Of a stretch of DNA of 64,000 bases, positions 62,826 to 64,000 are shown piece after piece. Positions within the stretch are counted from its first letter, which is position 1. Each line of letters opens with the position of its first letter. Location: NCBI RefSeq assembly GCF_019924045.1, contig NZ_JAHXBN010000027.1, positions 99,655 to 163,654 on the forward strand. The letters are read 5' to 3'. A model generated the notes under the pieces. The model ran no database searches, had not been told where the DNA came from, and saw nothing but the letters and a program-made list of their open reading frames with translations. A program made the translations under genes and the position numbers. This stretch comes from Dyadobacter fermentans (GTDB taxonomy: Bacteria; Bacteroidota; Bacteroidia; Cytophagales; Spirosomataceae).

Positions 62826-64000
62826 CTACTGAACAATCTCTGTGCTCCAAAGGAATCCCAGCACCTTTTTGACATCATTGTAAGGAACAAGACGGCACCA
62901 GGTTTCGATCGCCGTACCGTACGTAGCACCCTCACTCAATGCATTCAGGAGCGGGGGGATTTCGATCTGGTTCAGGTAAATCAGCGGCCTGGAAAGATTG
63001 GGGTGTTGCAATGCGCGCCGGATTTCGACCCGATCGCCGGTGACGGCGAATTCGGAGCTGAATGCGAGCTGACCAGACAGGCGAACGGGTTTGTTCCAAA
63101 GGAACCGGATGAGCGGGTCGATCGGCACGGCAGGGGGTTCTGTTGCGTACGTAGGTGGGGATTCCTGGGTTAGCCTCCGTTTGATCAATGCAGTAAAATC
63201 ATTGATAACCGGCAGTGCTTCCGTGCGGAAGTCTCTCCGTTTTTCCCAAAAAGGAAACGGAGAATGCGATGTGGCTGCTTGCTTGTAATAATCGGAAGTC
63301 CAGCGGGAATGGCTGGCGACGGCGTCGGCCAGTTTGTTTTCATAGAACGCCTTTGCAACGCCGGGGTTTCCATCGGTCAGCATGGTGTGCACGGCAATAG
63401 CCGTTTGCAAGGAAAAACGCATCGCTGCTTCCACCCCGGTCGAGGACAGCGGATCGAGGGTAAATGCGGCCTCGCCGATTTTGATACACTGCCGGTCCCA
63501 TGGGCGTGTGTGTACGTACGCGCTCACGAGGCAGGTTTGTATTTCAAAACGCCCCTCATCGACCACCACCGACCGGAACAATTGCGATCGGGAAAGTATT
63601 CGCTGCATGGAGCGCGCCAGCTCTTGCCCTTTGATCGAATCCGGGTCCGTAAAAGCCATGATCCGATATAGGCCTCCCGGCACCGGTGCACCCCATATCC
63701 AACCCTCTTCAACCGTTTCAATTCGGGCCTCGCCGGGCCGGGCCTCGATAGGCCTGGCCCGGCGAGGCCTATCGAGGCCCGGCATTGTTCCCGCGGGCAC
63801 GTGCGTCCACAGCGCTACCGACGCCGGTGCCAGCACCATATACTCGCGGGTATGCCCGCCTTTGCGCCCACGGGCGTCCAAAACCACGCGGCTGGTGATC
63901 CGGAAATCACCAGCCGCGGATTGTAATTTCAATTGGTACCGGTCGTTTTGAAATGTTGATGCGACCATCCGGGCCGGTTGGAACACATGGAGTCCTTTGC
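62826..64000 (-). CDS. FAD-dependent oxidoreductase, N-terminus beyond window
   Basis: The last 391 or so codons of a flavoprotein. The frame stays open to the window edge (KGLHVFQPAR), so the listed start is the window end. VVLDARGRKGG and KIGEAAFTLDPLSSTGVEAAMRF are the second and third FAD-contact motifs of the tryptophan halogenase/geranylgeranyl reductase-like group. LodB-type quinone-cofactor maturases share this fold and are one possibility. A stretch rich in Arg, Pro and Glu, GLDRPRRARPIEARPGEARI, is encoded by two interleaved palindromes and looks like an insertion. The substrate is unknown. Confidence 0.75.
   Translation of the reverse strand, partial: KGLHVFQPARMVASTFQNDRYQLKLQSAAGDFRITSRVVLDARGRKGGHTREYMVLAPASVALWTHVPAGTMPGLDRPRRARPIEARPGEARIETVEEGWIWGAPVPGGLYRIMAFTDPDSIKGQELARSMQRILSRSQLFRSVVVDEGRFEIQTCLVSAYVHTRPWDRQCIKIGEAAFTLDPLSSTGVEAAMRFSLQTAIAVHTMLTDGNPGVAKAFYENKLADAVASHSRWTSDYYKQAATSHSPFPFWEKRRDFRTEALPVINDFTALIKRRLTQESPPTYATEPPAVPIDPLIRFLWNKPVRLSGQLAFSSEFAVTGDRVEIRRALQHPNLSRPLIYLNQIEIPPLLNALSEGATYGTAIETWCRLVPYNDVKKVLGFLWSTEIVQ
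63726..63783. repeat. Two interleaved perfect inverted repeats inside a coding region
   Basis: Pair A: GGCCTCGCCGGGCC (63726-63739) with GGCCCGGCGAGGCC (63756-63769). Pair B: 19-base arms at 63737-63755 and 63765-63783 around a 9-base loop. The arms alternate A-B-A'-B', so both hairpins cannot form fully at once. The 58 bases are in frame with the flavoprotein gene. Confidence 0.85.

Overview
The window reads as chromosome of a GC-rich member of the Bacteroidota. It is most like Dyadobacter or a relative in the Cytophagales; this is inferred from gene content, not from a marker gene. It carries five SusC/SusD outer-membrane glycan-uptake pairs, one hybrid two-component sensor, two ECF-sigma/FecR modules, many secreted glycoside hydrolases and TAnnTTTG-type promoter boxes. 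No rRNA, tRNA, CRISPR array or insertion sequence was seen.

Region 1 (1-7320) is a sialic-acid unit. A divergent FadR/GntR regulator faces a SusC-SusD-N-acetylneuraminate lyase-mutarotase operon that runs off the left edge. The intergenic region holds two GT-N3-AC operator-like sites, one of them abutting a candidate promoter. Region 2 (7327-24319) is a glucuronoxylan locus. A divergent hybrid sensor (HTCS) separates a SusC-SusD-GH43-oxidoreductase-GH10 operon from an esterase-GH67 unit. Region 3 (24324-35404) is a second uptake operon that adds GH39 xylosidase, a sodium/sugar symporter and an in-operon GntR regulator with a sugar-binding domain. Upstream of it is an AT-rich promoter region carrying 10-bp tandem repeats. 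The two regions plausibly act together: extracellular cutting and deacetylation, uptake by SusCD, periplasmic trimming by GH67, GH43 and GH39, then import by the symporter.

Region 4 (35405-39029) is a tightly overlapping biotin operon, bioF-bioD-bioA, led by a ferritin-like diiron protein whose job is unknown. Regions 5 (39190-51303) and 6 (51910-61046) are two ECF sigma/FecR/STN-type SusC/SusD modules. The first carries two GH36-like enzymes and the second a GH95-like enzyme. In module 6 a complete promoter (TTTG-N19-TAGATTTG) and an intrinsic terminator sit antisense to the susC leader. This predicts a small antisense RNA of about 115 nt. Module 5 has a weaker version with a shared 17-bp element.

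Region 7 (61200-64000) holds a secreted PQQ-type beta-propeller, a small conserved protein and a truncated FAD-dependent oxidoreductase. The oxidoreductase gene contains two interleaved perfect palindromes in frame. The most interesting leads are the antisense RNA, the diiron protein in the biotin operon, the palindromic insertion and the tandem-repeat promoter region.
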